From: a candidate division FCPU426 bacterium
Lineage (GTDB): Bacteria > Oederibacteriota > PGYV01 > Palsa-1178
Direction of reading: 5' to 3'
Length of the DNA: 35,506 bases
NCBI GenBank assembly: GCA_003159495.1
Contig: PLPI01000132.1
Coordinates: 21,001-56,506 of the forward strand
Shown: in pieces, positions 1 through 8,446 of the stretch
How the letters are laid out: the number at the start of each line of letters is the position of its first letter
How positions within the stretch are numbered: position 1 is the first letter of the stretch
The notes under the pieces: generated by a model
What the model was told of the DNA's origin: nothing
Databases searched by the model: none
Seen by the model: the letters and a program-made list of their open reading frames with translations, nothing else
Program-made: the position numbers and the translations under genes

Positions 1-1
1 G

Positions 2-1711
2 GAAAATACGCTGGACCCGACGGGAATATTCATTCACAACACAAACTGGGGCTCTTTTACGGCAAAGGCCGCGGGCGGAGGTTTTCCGTGGTGGTGGGAC
101 ACATATGTGCACCCGTTGAACCTTTATTACCGGTGGAAAGGGATATCATCATTTGTAGCCGGCGAGGACCTTGATATGCATTCATACAAACCGGTTACTT
201 TTTCCGCCGCGTGTTCGATTGCGGCTGACGCGGTTGTTTCCCCGGCCCTTACGCAGTGGGGAATGAAAAGCCCGGGCAGCAGCTTCACCGTAAACAGCGA
301 CGGTTCAATAACTCCGGACGCGACAAACCTTGCCGGTTATCTTTACAGCGCAAATAAATCCCAGTACAGAAATCCGCCGGTATTTTATGTAAATTTTGCA
401 AAGGCGGGAAAGTTTATTGTGAATGTAGGAAGTGTTTCCACATGGAACCCAAATACGCTTTCAATAACCCTGGACAACGGGACGCCGGTAAATTTTGGTT
501 CCATAACCACAAACGCCTACTATCAGATATCAGTTCCTGCCGGAACCCATACCATAGAGGCTGATTCAACAGGCAGCGACTGGTTCCAGGTGCTTTCATA
601 TACTTTCACCGGATATACGGGAGCGCTAAGGTGCGCCGCGTTATCCGGGACCGACAGGGTGCTTGGAAATGTGCAGTCGAGATATTACACATACGGCTCA
701 ACGCAGACCCCGGAAATAACAGGCGGCGTGCTGTCAGTTAACAGCCTTAACAGGGACGGAAAATGGATGTGTGATTTCTGGGACACGGACGCAGGCACGG
801 TTTTATCCAGCGCGACAGCCGTGGTCAGCGCGGGCGCATCATCAATCGCCCTGCCCGGAATTTCAAAAGATACAGCCTTTAAATTATATTACACAGGCGG
901 GGCTGCCACGGCCACTCCGGCGGCAACAGCGGTAATTACACAGACGCCAACCCCGGCCGCAACGCAGGACAACCACGGGGACAACAGTTATTATAATTTT
1001 GAGGACGGCTCTTCCATGGGATGGAACGTTGATGAAGGGGATATGATTAATACGACATTTAACGCTTATGCCGGAGAACGTTCCATTGCCGTAAATGTGA
1101 GCGCGGCGGCGGCCACGCAGGCAACATTTTATATTTCAAACAGGGTATTGACGCATGGGTCAAATATTATAACCGCGCATGTTTATATACCGGCGTCGGC
1201 GGCCGGCATTTCCGGCAGGATATATCTGCAGGACAGCAACTGGACATGGTTCGACAGCGGAAAAACATCGCTGACAGCCGGAGCGTGGAACACGCTGTCA
1301 TGGAACATTTCAAGCCTATCTTTCGTTAACACATGCAACGATGTTGGCATAATGCTCGATTTTGCTTCGGCGTTTGACGGCACATATCAGGTGGATTCCA
1401 TAGATTTTAAGCAGACGCTTGGAGAGGCAACCCCGGTGCCAACGGCTGCTTTTGTCCCGTCAAAAGAGGTATTTATTTATCCGTCGCTTGTTAAAAACAA
1501 CGACAAAACAATTTGTTTTAATAATCTTTCCGGAAATAATAAAATAATGATATTCAACCTCAATGCCGAGCTTGTAAAATTAATCGACACAGCCGCCGGT
1601 CAGCAAAATTACTGCTGGCCGGTGCCGTCAAGGCTCGCGCCGGGGTTATACGTTTATATAATAACGGGACAGGAAAAAATGATCCGGGGCAAATTTGCGG
1701 TTGCCAGGTAG
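2..1711 (+). CDS. Secreted carbohydrate-active enzyme, C-terminal part (5'-truncated by window edge)
   Basis: The reading frame is open to the window edge, so the real start lies upstream. The first residues (PWWWDTYVHPLNLYYRWKG) resemble the end of the catalytic barrel of GH5/DUF5060-like glycoside hydrolases; this is from recall and the family is uncertain. A first beta-rich module follows (a 'TIEADSTGSDWFQV' stretch typical of carbohydrate-binding folds), then a Thr/Pro/Ala linker near nt 905-965, then a second galactose-binding-like module beginning 'NFEDGSSMGWNVDEGD'. The last ~85 residues (YPSLVKNN...IFNLNAELVKL...LAPGLYVYII...GKFAVAR) match the FlgD/T9SS-type C-terminal sorting-like Ig domain. 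Inferred role: exported polysaccharide hydrolase. Certain: large modular secreted protein. Uncertain: substrate and GH family. Confidence 0.6.
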   Translation, partial: ENTLDPTGIFIHNTNWGSFTAKAAGGGFPWWWDTYVHPLNLYYRWKGISSFVAGEDLDMHSYKPVTFSAACSIAADAVVSPALTQWGMKSPGSSFTVNSDGSITPDATNLAGYLYSANKSQYRNPPVFYVNFAKAGKFIVNVGSVSTWNPNTLSITLDNGTPVNFGSITTNAYYQISVPAGTHTIEADSTGSDWFQVLSYTFTGYTGALRCAALSGTDRVLGNVQSRYYTYGSTQTPEITGGVLSVNSLNRDGKWMCDFWDTDAGTVLSSATAVVSAGASSIALPGISKDTAFKLYYTGGAATATPAATAVITQTPTPAATQDNHGDNSYYNFEDGSSMGWNVDEGDMINTTFNAYAGERSIAVNVSAAAATQATFYISNRVLTHGSNIITAHVYIPASAAGISGRIYLQDSNWTWFDSGKTSLTAGAWNTLSWNISSLSFVNTCNDVGIMLDFASAFDGTYQVDSIDFKQTLGEATPVPTAAFVPSKEVFIYPSLVKNNDKTICFNNLSGNNKIMIFNLNAELVKLIDTAAGQQNYCWPVPSRLAPGLYVYIITGQEKMIRGKFAVAR

Positions 1712-1733
1712 GGTCGGAAATATTGGAGGGACT

Positions 1734-2408
1734 ATGAATGTTAAAAAGGCGGTTTTTGCGTGGAGCGGCGGAAAGGACAGCGCGTACGCAATGTATGAAA
1801 TAAAAAAATCGGGCGGTTATGACGTCATGGCATTGCTGACAACGGTCACAAGGGACTACGACAGGATAAGCATGCACGGCGTGCGCACCGAACTGCTTGA
1901 GGCGCAGGCTGAAGTATTAAAGGTTCCGCTGAAAAAGGTTTTTATCGGAATAAAAGCCTCGAACATAGAATATGAAAAAAATATGGAAAAGGCGCTTCTT
2001 GAATACAGGGACAAAGGGGTGGAATGCGTGATATTCGGCGATATATTCCTGGAGGATTTGAGACAATACCGGGAAAACAACCTGGCCAAACTTGGCATGA
2101 AAGCAGTATTTCCATTGTGGAAAAAAGATACTGCGAAACTGGCGGAGTCGTTCATATATGAAGGCTTTAAAGCCGTGCTTGCGTGCGTGGACGGAAAAAT
2201 CCTCGATAAAAGTTTTGCGGGAAGGGAATACGACCGCTCGCTTTTAAAGGATCTGCATCCAACTATTGACCCGTGCGGAGAGAACGGCGAGTTCCATTCG
2301 TTTGTATACGCCGGGCCGGTTTTTGACCGGGAAATAGCGGTGAAAAAAGGGGAAGTGGTGTTGCGGGAAGAAAGGTTCTGGTATTGCGATTTAATGAATA
2401 CAATATGA
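1734..2408 (+). CDS. Dph6/DUF71 (MJ0570-type) ATP-pyrophosphatase family protein
   Basis: 224 aa from the ATG at 1734, chosen because GGAGGG lies six bases upstream; the open frame extends 13 codons further without a ribosome binding site. The N-terminal PP-loop SGGKDS (residues 11-16) is the N-type ATP pyrophosphatase signature, and CGENGEFHSF near the C-terminus is the hallmark of the diphthine-ammonia ligase/DUF71 family (PF01902). In archaea and eukaryotes this family amidates diphthine on EF-2; bacteria lack diphthamide, so the bacterial substrate is not established (a B12-related or other amidation has been proposed for some members). It starts 22 bp after the carbohydrate-active gene and ends in an ATGA overlap with a small ORF. 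Family assignment is firm, substrate unknown. Confidence 0.88.
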   Translation: MNVKKAVFAWSGGKDSAYAMYEIKKSGGYDVMALLTTVTRDYDRISMHGVRTELLEAQAEVLKVPLKKVFIGIKASNIEYEKNMEKALLEYRDKGVECVIFGDIFLEDLRQYRENNLAKLGMKAVFPLWKKDTAKLAESFIYEGFKAVLACVDGKILDKSFAGREYDRSLLKDLHPTIDPCGENGEFHSFVYAGPVFDREIAVKKGEVVLREERFWYCDLMNTI

Positions 2409-2593
2409 AATATGACATTGTATTTGGCAATGGGAAAAATTTTGAGGTTAGCGGTCAATTTTTGGCAGGCACAACACAACGGCAGGTAGCGGAATCATAT
2501 TTAAAAATGTCAAAAATAATCGGGACAATGCCTTCAATTTCAGTTAAAACCGACGTCAGCGCAAAGGGCCACAAAGGGCATGGAGTTTTTTGA
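2405..2593 (+). CDS. Small hypothetical protein, translationally coupled
   Basis: 62 aa (MKYDIVFGNGKNFEVSG...GHKGHGVF). The ATG at 2405 overlaps the Dph6-family stop as ATGA, which suggests translational coupling, since no Shine-Dalgarno is visible. A TTG at 2384 would add seven residues. No signal peptide or transmembrane segment; the tail is Lys/Gly/His-rich (KGHKGHG). I do not recognise a family. It might be a real coupled small gene or a decayed fragment, because the DNA after it looks like eroded coding sequence. Confidence 0.4.
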   Translation: MKYDIVFGNGKNFEVSGQFLAGTTQRQVAESYLKMSKIIGTMPSISVKTDVSAKGHKGHGVF

Positions 2594-2935
2594 AATAATA
2601 ATATGGCAACGACATAAAGGATATCATGATAAAAGCGGATCACCTATAATACTGTTACGGCGGAAAAGCCGGTTGACATGTTGAACAGAGGAACGATATT
2701 GCCGTAGACTGCCCAAATTCATTTAAAATGTCAGATACTAATATTCCAACCGATACAGACGCCATGGGCCTTGGCACCAACGCCGACCAGATTAAATGAG
2801 TGTTTTAAAAGTTCTTGTTGATATGTACGGCGGCGGATGTTAAAAATATATTTAAATTTAAGTAAAAATTAAGACGGCAGGTTTGACATTAGGCCGCTGT
2901 GCCTTATTCCGCTAAATATTGTAAAAAAATAATGC
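2594..2935. other. Intergenic 340 bp, possible eroded coding remnant
   Basis: No intact gene. On the + strand, a short open stretch (about 2682-2799) encodes roughly VEQRNDIAVDCPNSF then KMSDTNIPTDTDAMGLGTNA, ending DQIK and a TGA. Its composition is protein-like, but it lacks a ribosome binding site and is cut by an upstream TGA, so it may be the remains of a gene. The last 100 bases are A/T-rich and lead into the promoter of the next operon. No tRNA or clear hairpin was found. Confidence 0.3.
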
Positions 2936-2951
2936 ATGCGCCTTTATATAT

Positions 2952-2957
2952 GGTATA
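2952..2957 (+). promoter_or_regulatory. Putative -10 box of the lipoprotein operon
   Basis: A perfect TATAAT lies in the A/T-rich stretch (approximate position, within TGGTATAATAATT). No good -35 is present at the usual distance. If it is used, transcription would start near 2965, which favours the lipoprotein start at 3014 over the upstream in-frame ATG codons at 2936 and 2966. Confidence 0.4.
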
Positions 2958-3013
2958 ATAATTTTATGATAAAAAGGGAATTCTCGAGCGGCACACAAAT
3001 TAAATTTGTCGTT

Positions 3014-4042
3014 ATGGACAAAATAAGGATTCCGGTATTAATATTCTTTATAATAATTTTGACATTCATATCTTCCGGCTGCCTTTTTATACGCCCCTTC
3101 ACTCCGTCGGCCCGCCTTGTACAACCGGGTAATTTGTATTATGCTTTTTCGTATGACATGAGCCAGTTCACTTCGGAATATTCATCATCGTTTACAACCC
3201 CGGATACCATAAAGTCCCTGCAGGACAATGACCTGGATTTTGGGCTTTGTATGCGCCTTTACAGCACACCATCCGAAATTGGGCTGTTTAGCGTTGGTTA
3301 TGGGACGTATGCCATGGATTATAAATACGCATTTTCAGATCCGGCGCGCGATTGGCTTTTAAGCGCTATTAACATGACCCTTGATATCAGCACCATGGGA
3401 AATTTGCGTTTGGGAGGATCCGCCGGAATGGATTTTAATTTAGTGATAAACAAGGATCTCCCTTTTGATTTTGTAACCGCTGCTTACTACCAATATTTTA
3501 ATATGGATTCCCTGCAGGGGCCGGACGAGATGTCTTATTTTCCTTCCAACGCGCGCCCATATCCCCAGGCCCTGTTTTTTTACGCCGGACTTGAACTTGG
3601 CGCCATAAAATCCTGCCCGGTATCTTTGGGCGCCGGTTATTTGTTTTATCTCGGCAAACCAGGCAATGCCACCCTTGATTTTAATTATAATCCGGTATTT
3701 CTGATGGCGTCCGTCAAATACGGTTTGCTCAGCCTGCCCGACAAAAAGGCGCCGCCCGATGCCGTAACAACGGACGTTAAGCCCGATTTTTATTCATCAA
3801 CCGCATCAAAATTAATGCGGGACGGGGCATATAAAGAAGCCTCACAAACTCTTTTAAACGGACTTGACAGGTATCCTGACGATTACGAACTTAACCTTAT
3901 GATGGGCAACTGCAGTTTAAAACTGAACGATAAAAAGCTTTCCTATTTTTACCTGAAAAAAGCCCTTGAGGCCAGACCTGACGATACAAAGCTTTCATCG
4001 CAGACCTCAAAACTGGAAAAGGAGTTACTGAATGACAAATAG
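3014..4042 (+). CDS. Exported lipoprotein with C-terminal TPR repeats
   Basis: 342 aa from the ATG at 3014. This start places a classical lipoprotein signal (MDKIRIPVLIFFIIILTFISSGC) at the N-terminus with lipobox SSGC; the longer open frame from 2936 would bury it and has no Shine-Dalgarno. The middle ~230 residues are rich in Tyr, Phe and Gly with alternating polarity, suggesting a beta-structured envelope domain. The last ~85 residues contain about two TPR-like helix pairs (AYKEASQTLLNGLDRYPDDYE, then the YLKKALEARPDD motif). First gene of a three-gene unit; it overlaps the next gene by 11 bp. It is a paralogue of that gene: same order of parts and a shared YGLL.LPDK-type junction before the TPRs. 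Inferred role: outer-membrane-associated scaffold. No recognised family. Confidence 0.65.
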   Translation: MDKIRIPVLIFFIIILTFISSGCLFIRPFTPSARLVQPGNLYYAFSYDMSQFTSEYSSSFTTPDTIKSLQDNDLDFGLCMRLYSTPSEIGLFSVGYGTYAMDYKYAFSDPARDWLLSAINMTLDISTMGNLRLGGSAGMDFNLVINKDLPFDFVTAAYYQYFNMDSLQGPDEMSYFPSNARPYPQALFFYAGLELGAIKSCPVSLGAGYLFYLGKPGNATLDFNYNPVFLMASVKYGLLSLPDKKAPPDAVTTDVKPDFYSSTASKLMRDGAYKEASQTLLNGLDRYPDDYELNLMMGNCSLKLNDKKLSYFYLKKALEARPDDTKLSSQTSKLEKELLNDK

Positions 4043-4961
4043 ATTATGGCTTTGCGCTGTTATAATGATCCTGTTTTCGGGGAGTCTTTTTGGGGCTTTT
4101 TTTGACGAAGCACCTTCGGGGGGGCTCGGAGAAAAAGGGCAGTTCTATACGGACCTCGGAGTGTATTCTTCGGCAAATATAGCCAGCGTTCTTCTAGGGA
4201 TGCATACTGATTTTGGCACCGGCCTTGCGGACCTTAGCGCATTTTATGATATATATTCAGCCTCTTCATCCCTTAAATTCGCATTTTTGCAGGATTCCGG
4301 CCTGCCCTCAGCTTTTAATATGCGCGTCACAAAATACATATCGCAGCCCGGCTGGGCTTATTGTCCGGGCTTATCCTTCAACTTTCCGTTTTTTTCCAAC
4401 GTTTCCCATTTTACAATATCAGCCTCATTAAGATATTCCACGGTTGATTTTACGGGAACAAGCGGTGAAGACACATATTACTTGAACCAGGGGCTGTCTG
4501 ATTATTTTTACGCGGGTGTGGAAGCTTTTACTTCTTCCGACATGCCCATGATAATCCACATAGGCATTGCGGCTGCCGCCATTCCGCGCTCCAATACAAC
4601 AGAGATACATTACGCTTTAATTGTTTCGTCGGATTACGGCCTGTTGCATTTAATACCCGATAAAATACCAGCGCAAGCGCGGATAAAAGACTCTGATGCC
4701 GCCGGAAAATTTCAATATCTGGACAAGGCCAGACAGGAATCAAAGGCCGGCAATTTCGGCATAGCATTGCAAACGCTTATGGAAGGATTGCGCGTATATC
4801 CCGGCGACCTTGAACTTACCCTGATGGCCGCGGCGACATTTTCGGATTCAGGCGACATGACAACCGCCGCGCAGTATTATAAAAAAGCTGTTGAAATTTC
4901 ACCTGATAATAAAGAGGCGCTGGACGGATTAAAAAAATCCCAAAAGGGGCCGGACAAATGA
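4032..4961 (+). CDS. Exported TPR protein, paralogue of the preceding lipoprotein
   Basis: 309 aa. The start has a good Shine-Dalgarno (AAAGGAG, about eight bases upstream) inside the end of the previous gene. A cleavable signal peptide is visible (hydrophobic ILFSGSLFGA, then FFDEAPSGG), with no lipobox cysteine. The central region is rich in Ser, Tyr, Phe and Gly, as in outer-membrane or periplasmic beta domains. The C-terminal ~85 residues carry two TPR-like units (NFGIALQTLMEGLRVYPGDLE; AAQYYKKAVEISPDNKEAL). Arrangement and junction match the preceding lipoprotein, so the pair probably arose by tandem duplication, one copy keeping or gaining the lipid anchor. It ends in an ATGA overlap with the next lipoprotein gene. 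Molecular function unknown. Confidence 0.65.
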   Translation: MTNRLWLCAVIMILFSGSLFGAFFDEAPSGGLGEKGQFYTDLGVYSSANIASVLLGMHTDFGTGLADLSAFYDIYSASSSLKFAFLQDSGLPSAFNMRVTKYISQPGWAYCPGLSFNFPFFSNVSHFTISASLRYSTVDFTGTSGEDTYYLNQGLSDYFYAGVEAFTSSDMPMIIHIGIAAAAIPRSNTTEIHYALIVSSDYGLLHLIPDKIPAQARIKDSDAAGKFQYLDKARQESKAGNFGIALQTLMEGLRVYPGDLELTLMAAATFSDSGDMTTAAQYYKKAVEISPDNKEALDGLKKSQKGPDK

Positions 4962-6043
4962 AAAAATTTTTCCTGTTGCTGCTTGTATTCCCTTTGTTAT
5001 TTACAGGATGCGCGTCGATGGACATTTACAAGTTTAGGGATAATTCACGAAAAGTTTTCAAATTCAACATCCAGGACCCTGGCAAGTCCACGGGAGCGGA
5101 AAACAAGATTAACGTAATGGACATCTCCGTGGCTGTTATGCCATTTGTTGACAACAGGGATATAAACACAATGACCCACGCTACCTCCATTCCGCTCTCT
5201 GTTTTGGCCGCCAAAACACTTTCCGTGGATGCGGAGAAATACGGCATATTCAAAAGGACGGTAATGGCCCCGTACTCTATTTTCGACGGCAAATCCTTGA
5301 CCGTTGACGCAGATACTTTCGGTGTCATTACAAAAACATGCGGAACAAAGGCTGTTATGTGGGGCGTAATTGACACGATGGATTTTAAAATGGAGCCTTC
5401 AAATGAATTCGGAAAATATAACCTCATCCTGACTATAACAGGAAATATTAAAATGATGCTGAAGCCCGGGATAACCGCTTATATTCATGATTTTTCCAAA
5501 ACCCAGACATACTCATTTGCCAATTCCGGGATATTCACATATTCTTACGACGATTTTGACAAATTAAGCCCACAAATTTTGGGGTTCATGGACTGGGTTA
5601 TGAAATCAGAGTTGGACAATATAGCCTCAAATTCAGGGGAGATCCTTTCAGGAAAAAATGTTGCCCCGGTTGAACTTCCCTCCGACGTCATCACATATTC
5701 AGGTAACATGGTCTATTCGATGAAAGAGGTCAGTAATATTACCGCGGGATATACCATGCTTGACGAGCTTATGGGGATTGCTGGAGGCATACTTGGCGCA
5801 TATATCGTTGAAGCCACGGCAGGAGGAGGCAGCGGGGGCTTTAACACGGGATTTTTCGCACTTTTCGTTGGGTATCCGGTTGGCATGTTGTCTGGTATGC
5901 TTATAACAAATTTAATTACGAATCAAATGAAAGAGGACGCTCTGGATAAGACCTCGTTTTACGCCCAGGCGCCGCCTTTCCCTGATATTAAAAACAGGAA
6001 GGATATAGTTTTTTCCGCAACTTTGCTTGTTTCAAAATTTTAA
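4958..6043 (+). CDS. Lipoprotein with glycine-zipper C-terminal segment
   Basis: 361 aa. The signal MKKFFLLLLVFPLLFTGCAS carries the lipobox FTGC, so the mature protein should be lipidated at Cys18. Residues ~55-230 have a 'VAVMPFVDNRD' start, reminiscent of periplasmic lipoproteins with TolB/CsgG/LptE-like N-terminal folds; this is a resemblance only. Near residues 265-325, a Gly-rich hydrophobic stretch (GIAGGILGAYIVEATAGGG, GYPVGMLSGMLITN) looks like a glycine zipper that could insert in or oligomerise at a membrane. Coupled by ATGA to the TPR gene upstream, so the three products probably act together at the outer membrane. Family not recognised. Confidence 0.6.
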   Translation: MKKFFLLLLVFPLLFTGCASMDIYKFRDNSRKVFKFNIQDPGKSTGAENKINVMDISVAVMPFVDNRDINTMTHATSIPLSVLAAKTLSVDAEKYGIFKRTVMAPYSIFDGKSLTVDADTFGVITKTCGTKAVMWGVIDTMDFKMEPSNEFGKYNLILTITGNIKMMLKPGITAYIHDFSKTQTYSFANSGIFTYSYDDFDKLSPQILGFMDWVMKSELDNIASNSGEILSGKNVAPVELPSDVITYSGNMVYSMKEVSNITAGYTMLDELMGIAGGILGAYIVEATAGGGSGGFNTGFFALFVGYPVGMLSGMLITNLITNQMKEDALDKTSFYAQAPPFPDIKNRKDIVFSATLLVSKF

Positions 6044-6187
6044 CAGGATAACTTCAATTATATTATAACGGGCCAGAAGAAAGCCCTAATTCTTGGAAAA
6101 TCCGCGGGTGCGAGACAATACCTGCAATTGTTTTTGCATAATTTGGAATATTTTCCGATTGTTTCGGGAATTGAAAGGCGGTGGCTT

Positions 6188-6352
6188 ATGGCAAAGGTTG
6201 TTGTTTACACAAGAAACGGTTGTAAATATTATGATGACGGCTCATGGGTTTATTCCGGAAAATATTATGAATATCATGAGGATTCCTGGATTGATAAGGA
6301 AGGCAAACAGGTTGGCATTGCAAAAGAGTATCCTGAAAACGGCCGGTTTTAA
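6188..6352 (+). CDS. Small Tyr-rich hypothetical protein
   Basis: 54 aa, starting at the ATG at 6188 behind AAAGGCGG; the frame is open for 20 further codons upstream without a ribosome binding site. Eight of 54 residues are Tyr, and one half reads GSWVYSGKYYEYHEDSW. The first residues (KVVVYTRNGC) superficially recall glutaredoxin, but the protein is too short and lacks a second active-site Cys. No export signal. A +1-shifted frame (6093-6359) overlaps it and is taken as a shadow. Function unknown. Confidence 0.4.
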   Translation: MAKVVVYTRNGCKYYDDGSWVYSGKYYEYHEDSWIDKEGKQVGIAKEYPENGRF

Positions 6353-6476
6353 TGGATAAAATTTATTTATATTATTAATATTCTTTATGATATAATCACA
6401 ATACAGACAATCATGGGGCGGAAGACCAATAAAAACACACTTATTTTATTGTTATTTTTCTATCGGGGGAGTTAAT

Positions 6477-7721
6477 TTGAGGCTAAAAAAGGGGAACGGC
6501 GGAATCCGGCGGGACATGAAGGCTCTTAATGAATTCATGGACAAATTTCCGTCAATGATGATGATAACCGACGGCAATGCGCGGGTAAAAAGAATAAACA
6601 ACGCCATGGAAAAATATACAGGCGTAAGCCGCGGCGCCGCCGCCGGGATGATGTGCGGCGACCTTATCTGCTGCGCCAACAGGCTGAAAAGCGGGCCTGA
6701 ATGCGGATGCGGAAAAGAATGCCCGGACTGCGGCGTAAGAAAGGCCATAGAATACACATTTAAAACCGGAAAACCCGTTGAAAATAAAGAGGTTGAATTT
6801 TCATCAAAACATCCGGGCGGAAAGATAAAACGCATCCTTTTAATATCAACCGTCAGGATAACGACAAACCGGGAAAATTCAGTGCTCGCGGCTTTTGACG
6901 ATATCACGGGCAGAAAATCCGTTGAAACAGCCCTCAAAAAAAACAATAAAAAACTTAAAGAGCTTGATTCCATGAAATCCAATTTTATTTCAATGGCCTC
7001 GCACGAACTCCGCACGCCAATCGCGATAATAAAAGGGTATACGGCTGTAATAAGGCAGGAACTGGAAAGGCTCGGCATTGACAGCGTTATAGGAGGATAT
7101 CTTGATGCCATTGAACTCAATTCAAAAAAACTGGAAAATATCACAGAAGATTTGCTTGACAGTTCGCTAATACGCGGGTGCGGGCCGCGCCTGGATAAAG
7201 CGCCGGTTGACGCCGTTAAAGTATTAAGAAAATGCATATCAACCGCCGATGAACAGGCTGGCAGGAAAAACATTTCCATTGTTGAGGAGACTGAAACCGA
7301 TTGCCTTATTGTTGAGGCCGATGAACCGCGCCTTTCAAGGGCAATAGGGAATTTACTTGATAATGCGGTAAAGTTTTCCTCCGAGGGGTCGAAAGTAACG
7401 GCGGGAATCAGCTTTATAAACGAAAAAAAGTTCATGCTGCCCGATAAATCGCCTATAAAGGCCGCAGGCCCGTACGCGTTGATTTTTGTTAAGGACTCGG
7501 GCCCCGGAATTACAGGCAAAGACATGGAACATATTTTTGACAGCTTTTATCAGGGTGACAATTCCATTAAAAGGGAACACCCGGGGATGGGGCTTGGATT
7601 GTCTACGGCCAGGGATATAATCATGGCCCACGGCGGCGGGCTTTGGGTGGAATCAAGGGGAAAAGGGAAAGGGGCGGTGTTTTATATTGTGCTGCCGGCG
7701 GGCGAGAGGGGCAATAAATGA
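6477..7721 (+). CDS. PAS-domain sensor histidine kinase (cytoplasmic)
   Basis: 414 aa, assigned a TTG start at 6477 because GGGGGAG sits seven bases upstream; an ATG at 6516 (MKALNEF) lacks one. Residues ~15-145 form a PAS domain with a cysteine cluster (Cys60, 65, 66, 76, 78, 82, 85). HisKA follows with the phospho-acceptor in SHELRTP (His176), then HATPase_c with the N box (NLLDNAVKFS), the D-box DSGPGI and the G box GMGLGLS. There is no signal peptide or transmembrane helix, so sensing should be intracellular; the Cys-rich PAS insert could bind a metal, Fe-S cluster or haem, or respond to redox (inference). It overlaps the response regulator gene by ATGA, making an obvious cognate pair. 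Confidence 0.9.
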   Translation: MRLKKGNGGIRRDMKALNEFMDKFPSMMMITDGNARVKRINNAMEKYTGVSRGAAAGMMCGDLICCANRLKSGPECGCGKECPDCGVRKAIEYTFKTGKPVENKEVEFSSKHPGGKIKRILLISTVRITTNRENSVLAAFDDITGRKSVETALKKNNKKLKELDSMKSNFISMASHELRTPIAIIKGYTAVIRQELERLGIDSVIGGYLDAIELNSKKLENITEDLLDSSLIRGCGPRLDKAPVDAVKVLRKCISTADEQAGRKNISIVEETETDCLIVEADEPRLSRAIGNLLDNAVKFSSEGSKVTAGISFINEKKFMLPDKSPIKAAGPYALIFVKDSGPGITGKDMEHIFDSFYQGDNSIKREHPGMGLGLSTARDIIMAHGGGLWVESRGKGKGAVFYIVLPAGERGNK

Positions 7722-8089
7722 AAAAGAAAATAATGATAGTCGACGATGCCGAAAGCATGATAGTTCTTACTAAAATAGCCCTTGATGACCCCGGATGGGA
7801 AATTAAGACGGCCATGAGCGGTGAGGAATGCCTTAAAAAGGTCAGGGAAGAAAAACCGGACCTTGTTCTGCTTGACATAATGATGCCAAAGATGTCGGGA
7901 TACGAGGTTTGCAGGGAGATAAAATCAGAGAGCGGCACGGATGACATCCAGATAGCTTATTATACGGCTCTATCGAGGGCCGACATTGAAAATGAAATAA
8001 AAAAAACAGGGGCGGATGATTATGTCCCAAAAGGGCTGCCGCTGGAAGAATTAAAGCAGAAAGTCCGCTTGATACTAAACCGCATGTAA
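7718..8089 (+). CDS. Single-domain (CheY-like) response regulator
   Basis: 123 aa, a receiver domain only. The acidic pair is Asp9/Asp10, the phosphorylation site Asp53 is in LLDIMMPKMSG, the switch Thr is Thr83 and the conserved Lys is Lys105 (VPKGLP). There is no output domain, so it must signal by protein-protein contact or by phosphotransfer to another protein. It overlaps the kinase stop by ATGA, so the two are co-translated and presumably cognate. No DNA-binding gene lies next to it; the target is not visible in this window. Confidence 0.93.
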   Translation: MKKKIMIVDDAESMIVLTKIALDDPGWEIKTAMSGEECLKKVREEKPDLVLLDIMMPKMSGYEVCREIKSESGTDDIQIAYYTALSRADIENEIKKTGADDYVPKGLPLEELKQKVRLILNRM

Positions 8090-8119
8090 AATTTGTCTGC
8101 TTGTGTTTTGCTCCAGCAA

Positions 8120-8141
8120 GGGCGGACTTATATGTCCGCCC
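8120..8141. repeat. REP-like hairpin of repeat copy 1
   Basis: Perfect 8-bp stem, GGGCGGAC/GTCCGCCC, with a 6-base loop TTATAT. The equivalent hairpin in copy 2 has GGGCCGCC/GGCGGCCC with loop TTACAT, so stem changes are compensated on both sides. Confidence 0.75.
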
Positions 8142-8269
8142 GCGCCATGTGCCCTGCTTGCCGGTCAGGCGGAACTTTTTTACGGCCGCCGTCCAGGTTT
8201 TCAGTTGAGGAGGATTACACAGCAAATAAAGTGTAATTAAAGTTTTACCTTTGCTTAACTGACATAGTA

Positions 8270-8446
8270 GGTGATGTCGAAAAACCTGTTGCACTGTTTA
8301 TCCCGTGTATATGGCATTTTTCTCGGATTGCCGCCCGGTATAATAATGACGGACTCTTGCAAGGCCATCAGATGAGCGGCGCAAGGCCGATAAAAATGCC
8401 ATATACACGGGATCTGGCAGCATTGGCGGGGTTTTTCGACAGCACC
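8270..8446. mobile_element. 177-bp MITE-like palindromic insertion with 5-bp target duplication
   Basis: The ends are inverted: GGTGATGTCGAAAAACC at 8270-8286 and its complement at 8430-8446 with few mismatches (first 16 bases differ at one). A second inverted pair of 27 bases, 26 matching, sits at 8300-8326 and 8387-8413. TAGTA directly flanks both ends (8265-8269 and 8447-8451). The homologous repeat at 19045-19049 has a single TATTA and runs through uninterrupted, so it preserves the pre-insertion state. Too short to encode a transposase; presumably moved in trans by an element elsewhere in the genome. Superfamily not assigned. Confidence 0.85.

Noticed and set aside
6188-6352. Glutaredoxin
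   Set aside because: KVVVYTRNGC resembles the start of a glutaredoxin, but the protein has 54 residues, lacks the CPYC site and has no room for the fold.
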